64,000 nt of DNA from Cordia subcordata. Its lineage: Eukaryota > Streptophyta > Magnoliopsida > Boraginales > Cordiaceae. The stretch covers positions 4,202,501 through 4,266,500 of the forward strand of contig JAPTOF010000004.1 in NCBI GenBank assembly GCA_028554755.1, read 5' to 3'. The notes under the pieces were generated by a model, which was not told the origin of the DNA, did no database searches, and saw only the letters and a list, made by a program, of their open reading frames with translations. The translations under genes were made by a program, and so were the position numbers. Below are positions 49,321 through 60,561 of this stretch, in pieces. Every line of letters begins with the position of its first letter. Positions within the stretch are counted from its first letter, which is position 1.

Positions 49321-52300
49321 CCGTGGTTATAGACATGGTAATGATTATAATTTTCACAATTCAAATAGACCACATTTCAAAAGACAAGAAAACCACGACA
49401 AAAGAAATTATCCACTACATAAATCTTTCCAACGTACTGAAAGTACTTGCTATAGATGTGGCATAAAAGGGCATTGGCATCAAACATGTCGTACTACTAA
49501 ACATCTCGTAGATCTTTACCAAGCTTCGTTGAAAGAAAAAGGAAAAGGTGTGGAGACAAATTTTGTTGAACAGAATACTCAAATGAACTACACGCACCTT
49601 GATTGCTCTGACTTCTTTGAATATGCCAACAAAATATCGAGCAATTGATTGGTGATGGAAATATCCATCTGAATTAATATTTATGTAAAAGTAGAATGTT
49701 TCTATTATGTCGAATTGTCCGTCACTTTAATGCTTAATTTTAGCTTGAATGTAATATCTATCTTTTATAAATGAATGTTATATTTTTACTAATATTTTTC
49801 CATTTCCTTTATTATTATTGTGAAGAAATATGGATTTGCATCATGACAATGATGGAGAAATATGTTTGGCTGATAGTGCTACAACACATACTATTCTCAA
49901 GAATAAGAAGTATTTCTCCCTATTGAAATTTGCAGATGCAAATGTCAATACAATTGCTGGTTCTGCAAAATTAATTGAAGGCTCGGGTAGAGCTTGTGTT
50001 TTGTTTCCTGAAGGAACAAAAATGATAATAAGCGATGCTTTATACTCAAGTAGATCACAAAGAAATCTACTCAGTTTTAAAGATATAAGAGAAAATGGTT
50101 ATCATATTGAAACCATGAAGGAAGGTAACAAAGAATATCTTTATATCACATCGCTTATATCTGGCAAAAAGCACATATTAGAAAAATTGCCAGCATTATC
50201 TTCTGGGCTATACTGTACTTATATAAATCATATGGAATCACATGCTATGATAAATCAGAAGATAATTGATCCAAAGAGTTTTACTCTTTGGCATGATCGC
50301 CTTGGACATCCAGGCGCAATAATGATGAGACGAATTATTGAAAATTCACAAGGGCACTCATTAAAGAGTCAAAAAGTATTCTCTTCAAATGAATTTTCAT
50401 GTGCTGCTTGTGCCCAAGGGAAATTGATTATAAGGCCATCCCCAACTAAAATTGATACTGAAAATCCTGAATTTCTAGAACGAATTCAAGGGGACATATG
50501 TGGGCCTATTTTTCCAGCATGTGGACCATTTCGATACTTTATGGTATTAGTAGATGCCTCCACACGTTGGTCACATGTCTCCTTATTATCCACTCGTAAT
50601 ATGGCATTTGCAAGACTCCTTGCACAAATAATCCGCCTACGTGCACAATTTCCAGATTATATGATTAAGAAAATTCGTCTTGATAATGCAGGAGAATTTA
50701 CATCCCAATCTTTTAATGATTATTGTACATCAATTGGGATTATAGTTGAGCATCCTGTGGCTCATACACATACTCAAAATGGTTTAGCAGAATCTTTCAT
50801 TAAACGTCTACAGCTAATCGCTAGACCACTACTTATGAGAACTAAGTTGCCTAGTTCTGCTTGGGGACATGCCATATTGCTTGCTGCAGCACTGGTTCGA
50901 ATAAGACCAACTGCTTATCATAAATATTCCCCTTTACAATTGGTTTCTGGTCAAGAACCAAATATATCCCGTTTAAAAATATTTGGTTGTGCAGTATATG
51001 TTCCAATTGCTCCACCACAACGCACAAAAATTGGACCACAAAGAAGATCGAATATATGTTGGTTTTGAATCTCCATCAATTATTAAATATCTTGAACCTT
51101 TAACTGGAGATCTTTTTACAGCACGTTTTACTGATTGTCAGTTTGACGAAACAGTATTCCCAGCATTAGGGGGAGAAAAACAAAAGGTGGAAAAGCTAGA
51201 AATTACATGGAATGCATCATCTATGGCTCATTTTGATCCTCGCACAAATCTATCTGAACAAGAAGTTCAGAAAATTATTCATCTACAAAGGATTGCTCAT
51301 CAATTGCGGATGCATTCATCGATACGAATAGAGTGACTAAGTCACACGCTCCACTCGAAATGTTCCCGCTAGAATTGATATTTCAGAAGAGCGATCTAAT
51401 ACTCTAGCAAATGAGTCTACTGTTCGTCAAAAACGTTGTAGACCAGTTGGCTCCAAAGATAAAAATCCTCGAAAAAGGAAGGAGCTGAGTAAGCAAGTTG
51501 GCAATTTTAAGGTTCTTAATGATCCTGTAGATGTCGCAAAAATTGCTGGAAATGCAACACCAGTAAAGAATCAGGTACCTGAGTGTGAGAAAAATAGCGA
51601 CAATATTGAAAAAGATGGAACCGAAATGAAATTGTTATTGATGAAAAATTTTCATATGCGGTAGCTACTGAATTAATAATAGAAAGCGAGGATTGTGAAC
51701 CAAAGTCCGTTCAAGAATGTCGACATAGAAATGATTGGCCTAAATGGAAAGACGCAATGGAGGCTGAATTAAAATCTCTTACAAAGCGTAAAGTTTTTGG
51801 ACCTATCGTCCAAACACCTCAAAATGTAAGGCCTGTTGGCTACAAGTGGGTATTTATGCGAAAACGAAATGAAAACAATGAAATTGTCAGATATAAAGCA
51901 CGACTTGTAGCACAAGGTTTTTCACAAAGGCCTGGAATTAATTATGAGAAGACATATTCTCCTGTGGTGGACGCAATCACATTCAGATATTTAATTAGCC
52001 TAGCAATTTGTGAGGGACTTCATATGCACCTTATGGATATAGTGACAGCATATTTGTATGGGTCACTTGATAGTGACATTTATATGAAAGTCCCTGAAGG
52101 ACTAAATATGCCTGAAGCATATAGATCAAAACCTCGGGAAATGTACTCCATTAAATTGCAAAGATCCTTATATGGATTGAAACAATCTGGACGAATGTGG
52201 TACAATCATCTAAGTACATATCTCCTAAAAGAAGGATATGTTAATAGTCCCATAAGCCCATGTGTTTTTATCAAGAGATCAGAAAAGAATTTGTTATTAT

Positions 52301-53932
52301 TCTGTATATGTTGATGATTTAAACATCATAGGGACTATTGAAGAGCTTAAAGCAAAGATTGCATATTTATGTAAAGAATTTGAGATGAAAGATCTAGGCA
52401 AAACTAAATTTTGTCTCGGCCTACAGATTGAGCATTTGTCAGGTGGAATTTTAGTCCACCAAAAGACTTATACTGAAAAATTTTTGAAGAGATTTAATAT
52501 GGACAAAGCTCATCTATTGAGTACCCCAATGGTTGTTCGATCTCTTGATATCAAAAAGGACCCTTTTCGTCCTCGAGAAGATAACGAAGAAATGCTTGGC
52601 CCTGAAGTACCGTATTTTAGTGCAATTGGTGCCTTGATGTATCTTGCTAACAATACACGTCCAGATATTGCATTTTCTGTAAATCTATTAGCAAGATTTA
52701 GTGCTACACCAACACAAAGACATTGGGCCGGTATTAAACATATACTTCGTTATCTTCGTGGAACAATTGATATGGGTTTATTATATTCAAAGCATACACA
52801 TCCTGCATTAATAGGGTATGCAGATGCTGGATATTTATCTGACCCGCATAAAGGACGATCCCAAACTGGATATCTCTTCACATATGGTAGTACAGCTATT
52901 TCCTGGCGCTCAATGAAACAAACTATTGCCGCCACTTCTTCAAATCATGCTGAAATACTTGCATTACATGAGGCGAGCCGAGAATGTGTATGGTTGAAAT
53001 CTTTAACTCAACATATTGAAGAAGAATGCAACATTTCAACTAGCAAAAGAGGACCAACCATACTGTATGAAGATAATGCTGCTTGTATTGCTCAAGTAAA
53101 AGGAGGCTACATCAAGGGTGAGAACGAAACATATTTCACCAAAATTCTTCTTTACACATGAACTCCAAAAGAAAGGAGAGATTGATGTTTGCCAAATTCG
53201 CTCAAGTGAGAATTTAGCAGATTTGTTTACAAAGGCGTTACCTGCAACAACATTAGAGAAGATGCTACATAAGATCGGCATGCGACGACTCAGAGATTGC
53301 TTCTGATTGCCTTCATGAGGGGGAGAATTATACGTGCTGTACTCTTTTTTTCCTTTGCCTAGGTTTTGTCCCACTGGGTTTTCCTGCCAAGGTTTTTAAT
53401 GAGGCAACATGAAGCGTATAACAAGGATGTTGTACTCTTTTCCTTCACGAGGTTTTTTCCCACTGGGTTTTTCCGAGTAAGGTTTTAAGAGGCATATTCT
53501 TGTGATGAATGTCCAAGGGGGAGTGTTGTGAAATGGACATTCACAACTTGCAAAATTCACTTTTGCTAAAAAGTCAACAATTGATGCTATAATTGCTTTG
53601 GAATTTGTTATAGCATGCAAAGTTTGAAATTTTGGAGATATGCAATCCTTCCATTTAATGCATTATCTTCTCAAATTTTTGCTATAAAAGGAGATGGATG
53701 ATAGAAGCTTGAGATGAAGAAAGAAAGATAGAAATAGTATATAGAAGTAGTAGAGAAAAGAAGTAGAAACAGGAGTGATATTATATTGTAATAGTAAAGA
53801 TTTTATTATCCAAGTTATTTTATACCACATTATATTTAAGTTATTTTACAATAAAAAGCAGATATTTTTAGATATATTGTTGAATTAAGTTACCACCTTG
53901 CCACAGGTGAAACAACGGACCGGGATGATCAT
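45719..53932 (-). CDS. RPB10: RNA polymerase subunit RPB10 (ABC10-beta), interrupted by retroelement in intron 1
   Basis: RPB10 is a small zinc-binding subunit shared by nuclear RNA polymerases. Minus exons are 53897-53932 ([12 protein letters not shown]), 47497-47555 ([17 protein letters not shown]...), 46510-46604 ([20 protein letters not shown]...) and 45719-45744 (ending TLEKSEGS). Together they give 72 codons including TGA: 71 residues, exactly the usual size. The zinc ligands C-x-x-C near the N-terminus and the CC pair are all present. Intron 1 (47556-53896) is 6.3 kb because it holds a complete Ty1/copia element on the opposite strand. Exon 3 continues open past its donor at 46509; that read-through tail is not coding. 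The coding sequence is intact, so function depends on splicing out the large intron. Confidence 0.94.
46605..47496 (-). other. RPB10 intron 2
   Basis: AT-rich intron without a recognisable element. Short frames on the plus strand here are chance. Confidence 0.7.
47687..48019 (+). repeat. 5' LTR of copia element
   Basis: It begins TGTTGTGAAATGGACATTCA and ends TTTTACAACA (TG...CA). An internal GCTATAAAAGGAGATGG is a good TATA box for the element promoter. Confidence 0.93.
48020..48033 (+). other. primer-binding site of copia element
   Basis: CGTTATCAGCACGA lies directly after the 5' LTR and resembles the initiator-tRNA-Met complement (TATCAG core) used by plant copia elements. Confidence 0.65.
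48633..49648 (+). pseudogene. copia gag, frameshifted
   Basis: It starts [20 protein letters not shown], then shifts by one base around 48925-48960 into a second frame that carries the rest of gag. The nucleocapsid has a [11 protein letters not shown] basic tract (about 49285-49335) and one CCHC knuckle, [14 protein letters not shown]. Structural protein of virus-like particles in the family. As written it cannot be made as one chain. Confidence 0.88.
49830..53306 (+). pseudogene. copia pol (protease, integrase, RT, RNase H), frameshifted
   Basis: Protease active site is DSATTH (usual family form has Gly after Ser); GAG-pre-integrase motif [10 protein letters not shown]; integrase D,D,E residues in [15 protein letters not shown] and NGLAESF. 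The frame breaks near 51045, again between about 51335 and 51755, near 52300 and near 53130. The reverse transcriptase runs from about 51757 with [13 protein letters not shown] and, after the shift, YVDDLNIIG; RNase H includes [10 protein letters not shown] and [14 protein letters not shown]. The tail [10 protein letters not shown] is the family C-terminus. Confidence 0.9.
53512..53523 (+). other. polypurine tract of copia element
   Basis: TCCAAGGGGGAG ends one base before the 3' LTR, as needed for plus-strand priming. Confidence 0.75.
53524..53853 (+). repeat. 3' LTR of copia element
   Basis: About 98% identical to the 5' LTR by eye. The last two bases are TA instead of CA. Confidence 0.92.
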
Positions 53933-54135
53933 TTTTATTCTTTGCTAATGCCTTTAGTTTTGCCAACCGCGAGCTTTTAGAAATTTCTGTTTCGCAGTGT
54001 GACTATATATATATATATATATAGTAGGCAACTTGAATGGGCCTAGTGTAAGTTTGGGCTTTTTCTACTCGGTGTTGCACATAGTGGTCCATCTTGATGT
54101 TGATCTTGGTTTAAGATAAAATTGCATCGTGCAGC

Positions 54136-54404
54136 TCGTGCGATGCATGAGAGAAGAAATGAATATCTTATATAAATTTTCATAATTTATGATACGATAA
54201 AATACAATTGTATTTTATTTTTTTTTATTTTAGTAATTTTCAATAAAAAATCATGTTTTTTTATGAAAGATTTGGAGTGAATAAAATATTTAAATTAGAA
54301 AAATCTAATGAAAAATCTAATTTAGATTAGGAAATAAATTTGATGACATGAAATGTTCATATAAAAAATATGTGGTCTTTTTTATATAATATATAAAGAC
54401 TAGT
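54136..54404 (-). mobile_element. short Helitron-like element
   Basis: On the minus strand a 5'-like end TCTTTATATATTATATAAAA (about 54402) and a terminal hairpin CTCATGCATCGCACGAG (about 54149) are present, but the CTRR end is not clean. Confidence 0.3.
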
Positions 54405-54628
54405 CGTTTTGTTAACAAATAGATTTGAAGTCTTCTTTTTGTAACAGTTCTTTTGCGAATAATTAGTTTAAATTCTAAATAGTTGTTCTTAAACTTATCA
54501 AAATCAATCTTGCGGTTTGAAATCTGGGTCTAAACGGCGACACGTGTTGGCAAATTCTGAGCAGGATTTTTTGTACATTTACAAGTGATATGAAATGTAC
54601 ATTTAGAAGTGTAACATAGTTTTTGTAA

Positions 54629-54700
54629 TTTTAGAAGACTGTTTTAAAGTTTTGAATATTTAAATTTTAGAAGACTGTTTTAAAGTTTTGAATATTTAAA
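54629..54700. repeat. 36-base perfect tandem duplication
   Basis: Two identical units, each starting TTTTAGAAGACTGTTTTAAA. Confidence 0.95.
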
Positions 54701-55386
54701 AGTATGGCTAAAACGTAAAATTATCAATGTTCATTTTACAATCGAATAGAAGCATTTCTCCCTTGGATTCTATTCTACTAATTTTTGAGACCAAACCATT
54801 ATCTTATGGCAACGGCCCTTATCATTACTCGAAAAAAAAAAAAAAAACCATTAAATTACGCCTTAAATCCCTTTTGTTAAAGCTTTGTTGATCTAAGTCA
54901 CTAGAAAAATTGAACATTCAACATTAACTTATACATTTTGTATCTTGTGCTCTATTGAGAAAAAGACTCTTGTCTAAATTGTTGACCCAAAAGAAGAGGT
55001 AACTATTTCATCATTTGATTATATATCCTGAACGACTGTAATAGATAAAAATTATCACCAGAAGACAACAGAGTTGTCACTGACACAAACTGTCTGAAAT
55101 GTGCCCCATGTGCTACAAACATCTTCTATGAAAGCAGAAAATACTTCCTGTATTAGGCTTGTAAGCGTTGCTGGTAATCTCTACAAAGAATCCGGAAAAT
55201 CTTCATGCAAAAAAATGATGGTTTTAAAAGTCCGCGGGTTTGTCGAAAACCGAACCTAATTTGTTGCAACAGATCCCATGACCTCTGCAACTATCTCAAG
55301 TCCATATCGCGGCTGACTACAGTTTCTGTCAAGGCAATATTGGCAAATTATCACGATCGCAGATTGTCGTGTTTAACAAAACCAGA

Positions 55387-56088
55387 TCAATCAGAACCAA
55401 CATCAACTCCTTTTCTCTTTAGGAAGTCCTTCGCTTCAAGAATATCCTACAAAACATAAAAAGCAAATTTTAAAAATCTAAAAGACTTTTAAAAGTAGCT
55501 GTTTCTGAAGCCTAACTCTGTTTTCCCCTTTCACTCTTCGACTGTGACAGCCCCCCACACACCCCCCCCCTTCTTTCTTCAGAGGCCAAGAGAGGGATGG
55601 CCAGGCGGGGCCACACTCCTGCAAAACGATGATAATTAGCAGGCCCAAACATATTCATAACTGATAGTATTTGAGTTGCTCTGCAAATGTGACAAGTAGG
55701 AAAACCATGTCTCAACCAGCTCACAATCTACAATTGCACAAAAGAAAAGGGCTAGTACCTGCTGTAAGAGACCTGCCTCTTGAGGACAAGTCGGGAACTG
55801 CATTAGACCTACTCCAACCATTAGTAGTCCATAACATCCTAGTGACACAATGAAGTAAAGAGGCAGCTGGCAGGAAGCAAATCATAACCCAGCTTAGCTC
55901 TTAAAGAAGGGAAGGTGAGATCAAAGATGTGCAACAAGAATGATTATGGTGATTTACAAGAAATAATGAGCCAGGTAGAAGCTCACCAACCAAGTATAGC
56001 TCTCTGGAACAACAGATGTCTGCAGTAGGCCAATCCAGAGGGCAGATATAGCCACCAGAATTGTCAAAATCTTCACAATATGTTTCAT
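55387..56088 (-). CDS. DPM3: dolichol-phosphate mannosyltransferase subunit 3
   Basis: DPM3 is the small ER-membrane subunit that anchors and stabilises the catalytic DPM1 in dolichol-phosphate-mannose synthase, the mannose donor for N-glycans, GPI anchors and other mannosylation. Minus exons are 55987-56088, 55759-55866 and 55387-55446, all whole codons (34, 36, 20 including TGA; 89 residues, the standard plant size). Two membrane segments are visible: ILTILVAISALWIGLL and LPLYFIVSLGCYGLLMVGVG. The C-terminus FLKRKGVDVGSD is the soluble part that contacts DPM1 in the family. Upstream of the ATG an acceptor (TAG at 56114-56116) indicates a spliced 5' leader whose first exon lies several kb away. 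Confidence 0.96.
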
Positions 56089-57060
56089 TTGATCTGTCCC
56101 AAGAAGAATGCTCCTACATTCACAGTTTAAGCAAGTAATTTTCTCTCACAAAAATAGATAGTTTTGGTGATTACATATAAACAATCAAGTAAAAAGGTTT
56201 TGGTGACTACTAAATTCTCAGTAAGTTACGTATTAATTAATCAAGTAAAACTGCATAGGATTCTTCATTCATGCTTGAACTTGATTTTAGTGTCAAATAC
56301 TATGTACCTTAGATACTAGTTATCTCCACGCAGGGCTTAAGTCTCTATAGACACAAGTAGACAAATTGAGATCATCATGAGCCATGCAACAATAAATTAA
56401 TTGAAATGGATAGTCATTCCATGCAGGCACCTTAAGAACATGTTGTGTAATAGGATTCTAAGTTGCATTGTTTGTAAACCATGAAATCGACGGCTCAAGG
56501 CAAGAACTAGGAAGTACCCCTCATAAGCTCACGCTTATCAGTGAAACCAATGCTAACCTAATTTTATCAGCTCCAATACAATCTCCAGAGATAATCCATC
56601 AGATATGCACAAAGCAAAAGCATACTCGCACGTATTTAGCATCTTTAGTCCATGGAAGAGTTTCCATCTGGAATGGCCAAAAGGGCCAGCTATTACATAA
56701 GTAGAAGTTATAGGGCCAACCTAGGAATTTAAACACTAGACTGACCTCCATGTACGTCAAATAAGCACAGTTATGTTCCTTTATATCTAATGCACAAAGA
56801 GATGGCTATTGAGCACAGAAGAAGGTTGGTTGTGTGCCTAGGTGTGTGGGTCTTTTGTTTGGAGAAGGGAGGGGGGCGTGGTCTGGGTTGGCAGTGGAAC
56901 ATGGTTTGCTTGACAGCACCTCTAATTGGATTATACTAAATCTAGCAAATAGTTCAATCACCTAAGTCCCACATTATTCTGAATTTGATCAAGATCTATT
57001 ACTGAATCCACCCTAACAAAATTAATTAACCTAATTATTGGATGAATGCCTAGTTTTCAA

Positions 57061-57960
57061 TTCATTCACTCCCCTTGCACTCAAACATCAGGCCACAACA
57101 AGGATGAAAAGAAAATGGAAAGGTATCCATAATTTTTGTAAATGAGAAAAAGAATGAAGAGGAATGAAGAGATAGAACGAGAGAAGGACTGCCATCAGAT
57201 GGGATATAAAACAATTTTTCAAAGTTTCCGGTACAAAAGTAAGCAAGAGGAAACTCAACGCCCTTGCGCAATGTCCCAGACATCATCTGGCAGCTGTTAT
57301 TGACTAACTTTCATTTTTATTTTTATTAATTCATTTTGGTAAAACCAGTGCCACAGGTAATATACAATCCCATTAAGGTCATACTTAGTTTCAGGTAAAA
57401 TTCATTTCTATAGACATCTTCAGAAGTATAGATAAAAAGATGCAGTTTCATCATTAACTAACCGCTAAAGGGAGAAGAAGAAAGAATCAAGAGACAAGGA
57501 TGGAAGAAACAGAGTAAGAGAGACTGCCATCAGATGGGATGTACTATTAATTTTTCAAAGTTCCCAGAACAAGAGGAAACTCAAAGCCCTTGCGCAATGT
57601 CCCAGACATCATCTGGCAGCTGTTATTACCAACTATTATTGTCAATTTTGAGTTTTATTATATCATAATGATTTAACCAGTGCCATAAGCTAATACATAA
57701 TGCAATGGAGATCCCTTTTAGCTTCAGGTGGAAATCATTTCAATGGAAAAATCTCCAGAAGTATATATAAAACATTGTATGGTCTCATTGTTACAAATAT
57801 TTTTCCCATAAGAGAGAAAACTAATTCAATATGTTGCAATTCCACTTCCATCAGAAGGGATAGACATAGAAACCATTTCATAGTTCCATCAGAAGATATT
57901 TGGGGAAGGAGAACTCAAAGCCCTTGCGCCATGACCCCAACATCATATGGCGGTTAAAGT
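57061..57960. repeat. three imperfect tandem repeats of about 330 bases
   Basis: The conserved core CTCAAAGCCCTTGCGCAATG recurs at about 57255, 57581 and 57915 (spacing 326 and 334), preceded in each unit by CCATCAGATGGGAT or CCATCAGAAGGGAT. A fourth copy of core and preceding block lies apart at about 60763-60885. On the minus strand units 1-3 share a short frame beginning M-M-x-G-x-x-R-K-G-x-E-F. Confidence 0.8.
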
Positions 57961-58384
57961 CCGAATCTCCAGATAACTACATGCATCAACTACAAATCAA
58001 AGACAACATGAAGTTCACAAGCCATAAAGACGATGACTGCGACAGGAGAGAGACACCAAACCAATCAAGCTCTATCCCAATAGCTGAACATAAAGAAGAT
58101 AGATGCTTAGATAAAATCCATGAGAGCCAAAGAAAGAACCATTCATCAATGCCCTTGAATGTTTTGGTCAATATCCTCCAAAAATGAAAACTGTACTGTA
58201 TATAACATGCATACAATTCTAAAGCTTGGCACACTCACATGCTATAGAAATGAAGTTTTCAGACTGCATCCTTTTTATTTCTTTTCCTTTCATCTTTTTC
58301 CACGAGAAAGAAACTGTCTTCAAATTGGCACATTGAAAGACAAAAAGTAAATAGAGGAAATACATTTCACCACAAACAGAATTA

Positions 58385-58610
58385 ATCATATAGGCAGGTA
58401 TAGGGACGTCAATGGGGCTGGGTACGGGCGGGGTTCACAAAACCCTACTCCGCACCTGGTATTTTTCCACCTGCCACCAACCCCGTCCCTACCGGTGGCT
58501 TTTACATGATACCCCTACCTATGGGGCACCTGTCAATAAAAGTCAAAGGGGTAGCACCGGGGCGAAACAGCCACTCGTTAAGCCCCTACTTGTCAAGTGA
58601 AATCCCTATT
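58385..58610. repeat. GC-rich dispersed repeat
   Basis: A segment much richer in G+C than its surroundings, starting TCAATGGGGCTGGGTACGGG. A shorter GC-rich stretch at 60155-60190 contains a similar sequence in reverse orientation (CCCCGCCCCCACCCAGCCCA), so the two may be ends of one element of about 1.8 kb. Confidence 0.4.
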
Positions 58611-59740
58611 AGATAAAAATAAATATAAAACAACATAAATCATGCACAAACCAAAAGAATAGTGTAAAGAGATTTTCTTGAGATCTGTCCCACTATGACT
58701 TATAAAATTAAGCCAAGCATGAAAGAATATTATTCTCCAAAATAGCTCCCACAAATAGAACCTCTCTAATCCATTCTTTCACTTCATCTGATCTGGGGAC
58801 TAAAACTTCTAGTCAAGATTATATTAACTAATATGAGCATAAAGAAAAGGAAACCAGCAGAAACCTCTAGTCGAGGCTGTGGCCAGTTTTAAAGGTTTTT
58901 TATACTAACAGATATATGACAGAATCTTCTGATGACTGATCATAATTGGAAGATATCTACTTATCCAACACAAATCAATTTTATCGACCTAAACATTCTG
59001 TTTTTGTATTTTACTTTTCAAGCATTTTATTGAGACATCTCTCAGAATCAAAAAAAGATAACGTTATTTATGCTCAATTTCTTTAACATGGAGGAAAAGA
59101 GAAAACATCACTTCATATCTGATTCATTCACCCCCAATAAACCGTGCCTGCCTTAGTTCCATGCAGTTTATTAATCGTCTCTGCCGAGGGTGTATCAAAG
59201 ATTCTAAAAGAGTCGAGCTCAAAGGTGTGGTGACAGTAAGGTATTATACAACTCCCACAGTCAACAACCCAGGTTCAAAATTGAGTAAACAGTAAAAGTC
59301 TAAAAGAGATAACGTTACTTTATAATTGGAAAACACTCAGAGTGTAAAATTTTCATTTTTTTTTCATAAATTTACTTTCAAAAAGTTTCAAAAAAAAGCA
59401 TTTTAAAAAAAAAATCCAAACCAGCCCCTCGTTGACAGATCCCGAACCTTATTACAAAATATATATTTTTTTATAAAAATATTTTCATATAAAAAAACAA
59501 TCTAAACAGACACTTAAGCTAGTTGTAAAAATAGTTTTCTCAGACGAAAAAACAGAAAACAAAAGGAAAAAAAAAAGTAGAAAAGAGCATATTTTCCATC
59601 TGATCATCATTAATCACGCGCAAGGAATATTTTGCAAGAAACCAAAGACAAACTCACAAACACCTATATACTTTCTACCACTTTCATGCCTTACTATATA
59701 TCTGCACATCAAGGTTTTTGACATATCTGGGAGCGACGCT

Positions 59741-59815
59741 GATGCGAGATTTGAAGAAAAATGCAAACCTGATGCGAGATTTAATGGATTTATTTGCTGA
59801 TGCGAGATTTAATTG
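59741..59815. repeat. three copies of TGATGCGAGATTT
   Basis: Direct repeats at about 59741, 59769 and 59799, in the candidate DPM3 leader exon and its donor. One copy provides the CATCAG|GT donor on the minus strand. Confidence 0.7.
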
Positions 59816-60043
59816 CGACGCTTTTGCCTGCAAATGGCGCCGCTGCTGATGCTTCTTGGTGAGAGACGTGGCGGCTAGGGCTATGTTTGGTTCTGCTTTT
59901 GGGTTTCTTTGGCAAAGTTGTACAGATAGACACTCGTGTATTGAAAAGCAAAAGGGAGGAGGAGGAAAAAATAAAGGCAAAAACCTACCTCTACTAGACT
60001 ACGGCAAAAAATTACTACTATTGAAACGGAAAAGGCGATACTA

Positions 60044-60104
60044 AGAGTCGAACCTGCATCTATTAAGAAACAAACAACGCCATCTACCGCTGGACTAAAG
60101 GCAA
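60044..60104 (-). ncRNA. tRNA-like segment with pol III boxes (SINE head or tRNA relic)
   Basis: On the minus strand TAGTCCAGCGG (60087-60097) fits the A box and GGTTCGACTCT (60044-60054) fits the B box, with normal spacing. The T arm pairs poorly, and no clean acceptor stem was found, so it is not a functional tRNA. A SINE head or decayed tRNA is more likely. Confidence 0.45.
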
Positions 60105-60275
60105 CTTTGCAACACTTTTACTAAACACGGTTTCACGTAAGATTTAAATATACAACCCCGGCCTCGGCCCCGCCCCCACCCAGCCCAGGAGTTTTTTCCA
60201 AAAAAAAGCCCCAACCCCTCCACTAGAGTCGGCGGACAAGCATTATCGACATTCCTGCATATGATTTATGTGTAT

Positions 60276-60561
60276 TTATACTATCTAATAAATGACAAGC
60301 TTTTCATAATTACTTATCAATTAAATATGTCCATTCTTAGGTCATTTTTTTGTTTTCCTCATTTATTCAGTTTCATTCTTATATTAAACGTTTTAATTCA
60401 ATTAATATTACGTCATTTCTTTATACATATCACTATTATTTTATTAATTCCATTGTATATAATTGTTTCAATAACTATTTAATAAGATACAAAAATTCTA
60501 TAATATTAATATATCTAATCACATATATCTCTCCCTGTGCATTGCAAGAGTATTACACTAG
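60276..60561 (+). mobile_element. short Helitron-like element
   Basis: It starts TTATACTATCTAATAAATG and ends CCCTGTGCATTGCAAGAGTA followed by TTACACTAG|T, similar to the right end at 18745. The left TC is not evident. Confidence 0.4.

Larger units (their letters stand above)
47682..53858 (+). mobile_element. full-length Ty1/copia retrotransposon in RPB10 intron 1
   Basis: The element runs 47687-53853, flanked by AAAAG target duplications (47682-47686 and 53854-53858). LTRs of 333 and 330 bases differ by about seven substitutions, one 3-base indel and the terminal base. A primer-binding site follows the 5' LTR and a purine tract (CCAAGGGGGAG) precedes the 3' LTR. Domain order is gag, protease, integrase, reverse transcriptase, RNase H, as in copia. 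Several frameshifts make it non-autonomous as read. Confidence 0.95.
53933..55386. other. RPB10 promoter side and intergenic DNA
   Basis: Contains the RPB10 upstream region, a (TA)n run at 54007-54023, a small Helitron-like element (about 54136-54404, reverse), a 36-base tandem duplication (54629-54700) and a 20-base A run near 54833-54847. No gene was recognised. Confidence 0.5.

Noticed and set aside
60044..60115. Functional tRNA gene
   Set aside because: The A and B boxes fit, but the T stem and acceptor stem do not pair well.
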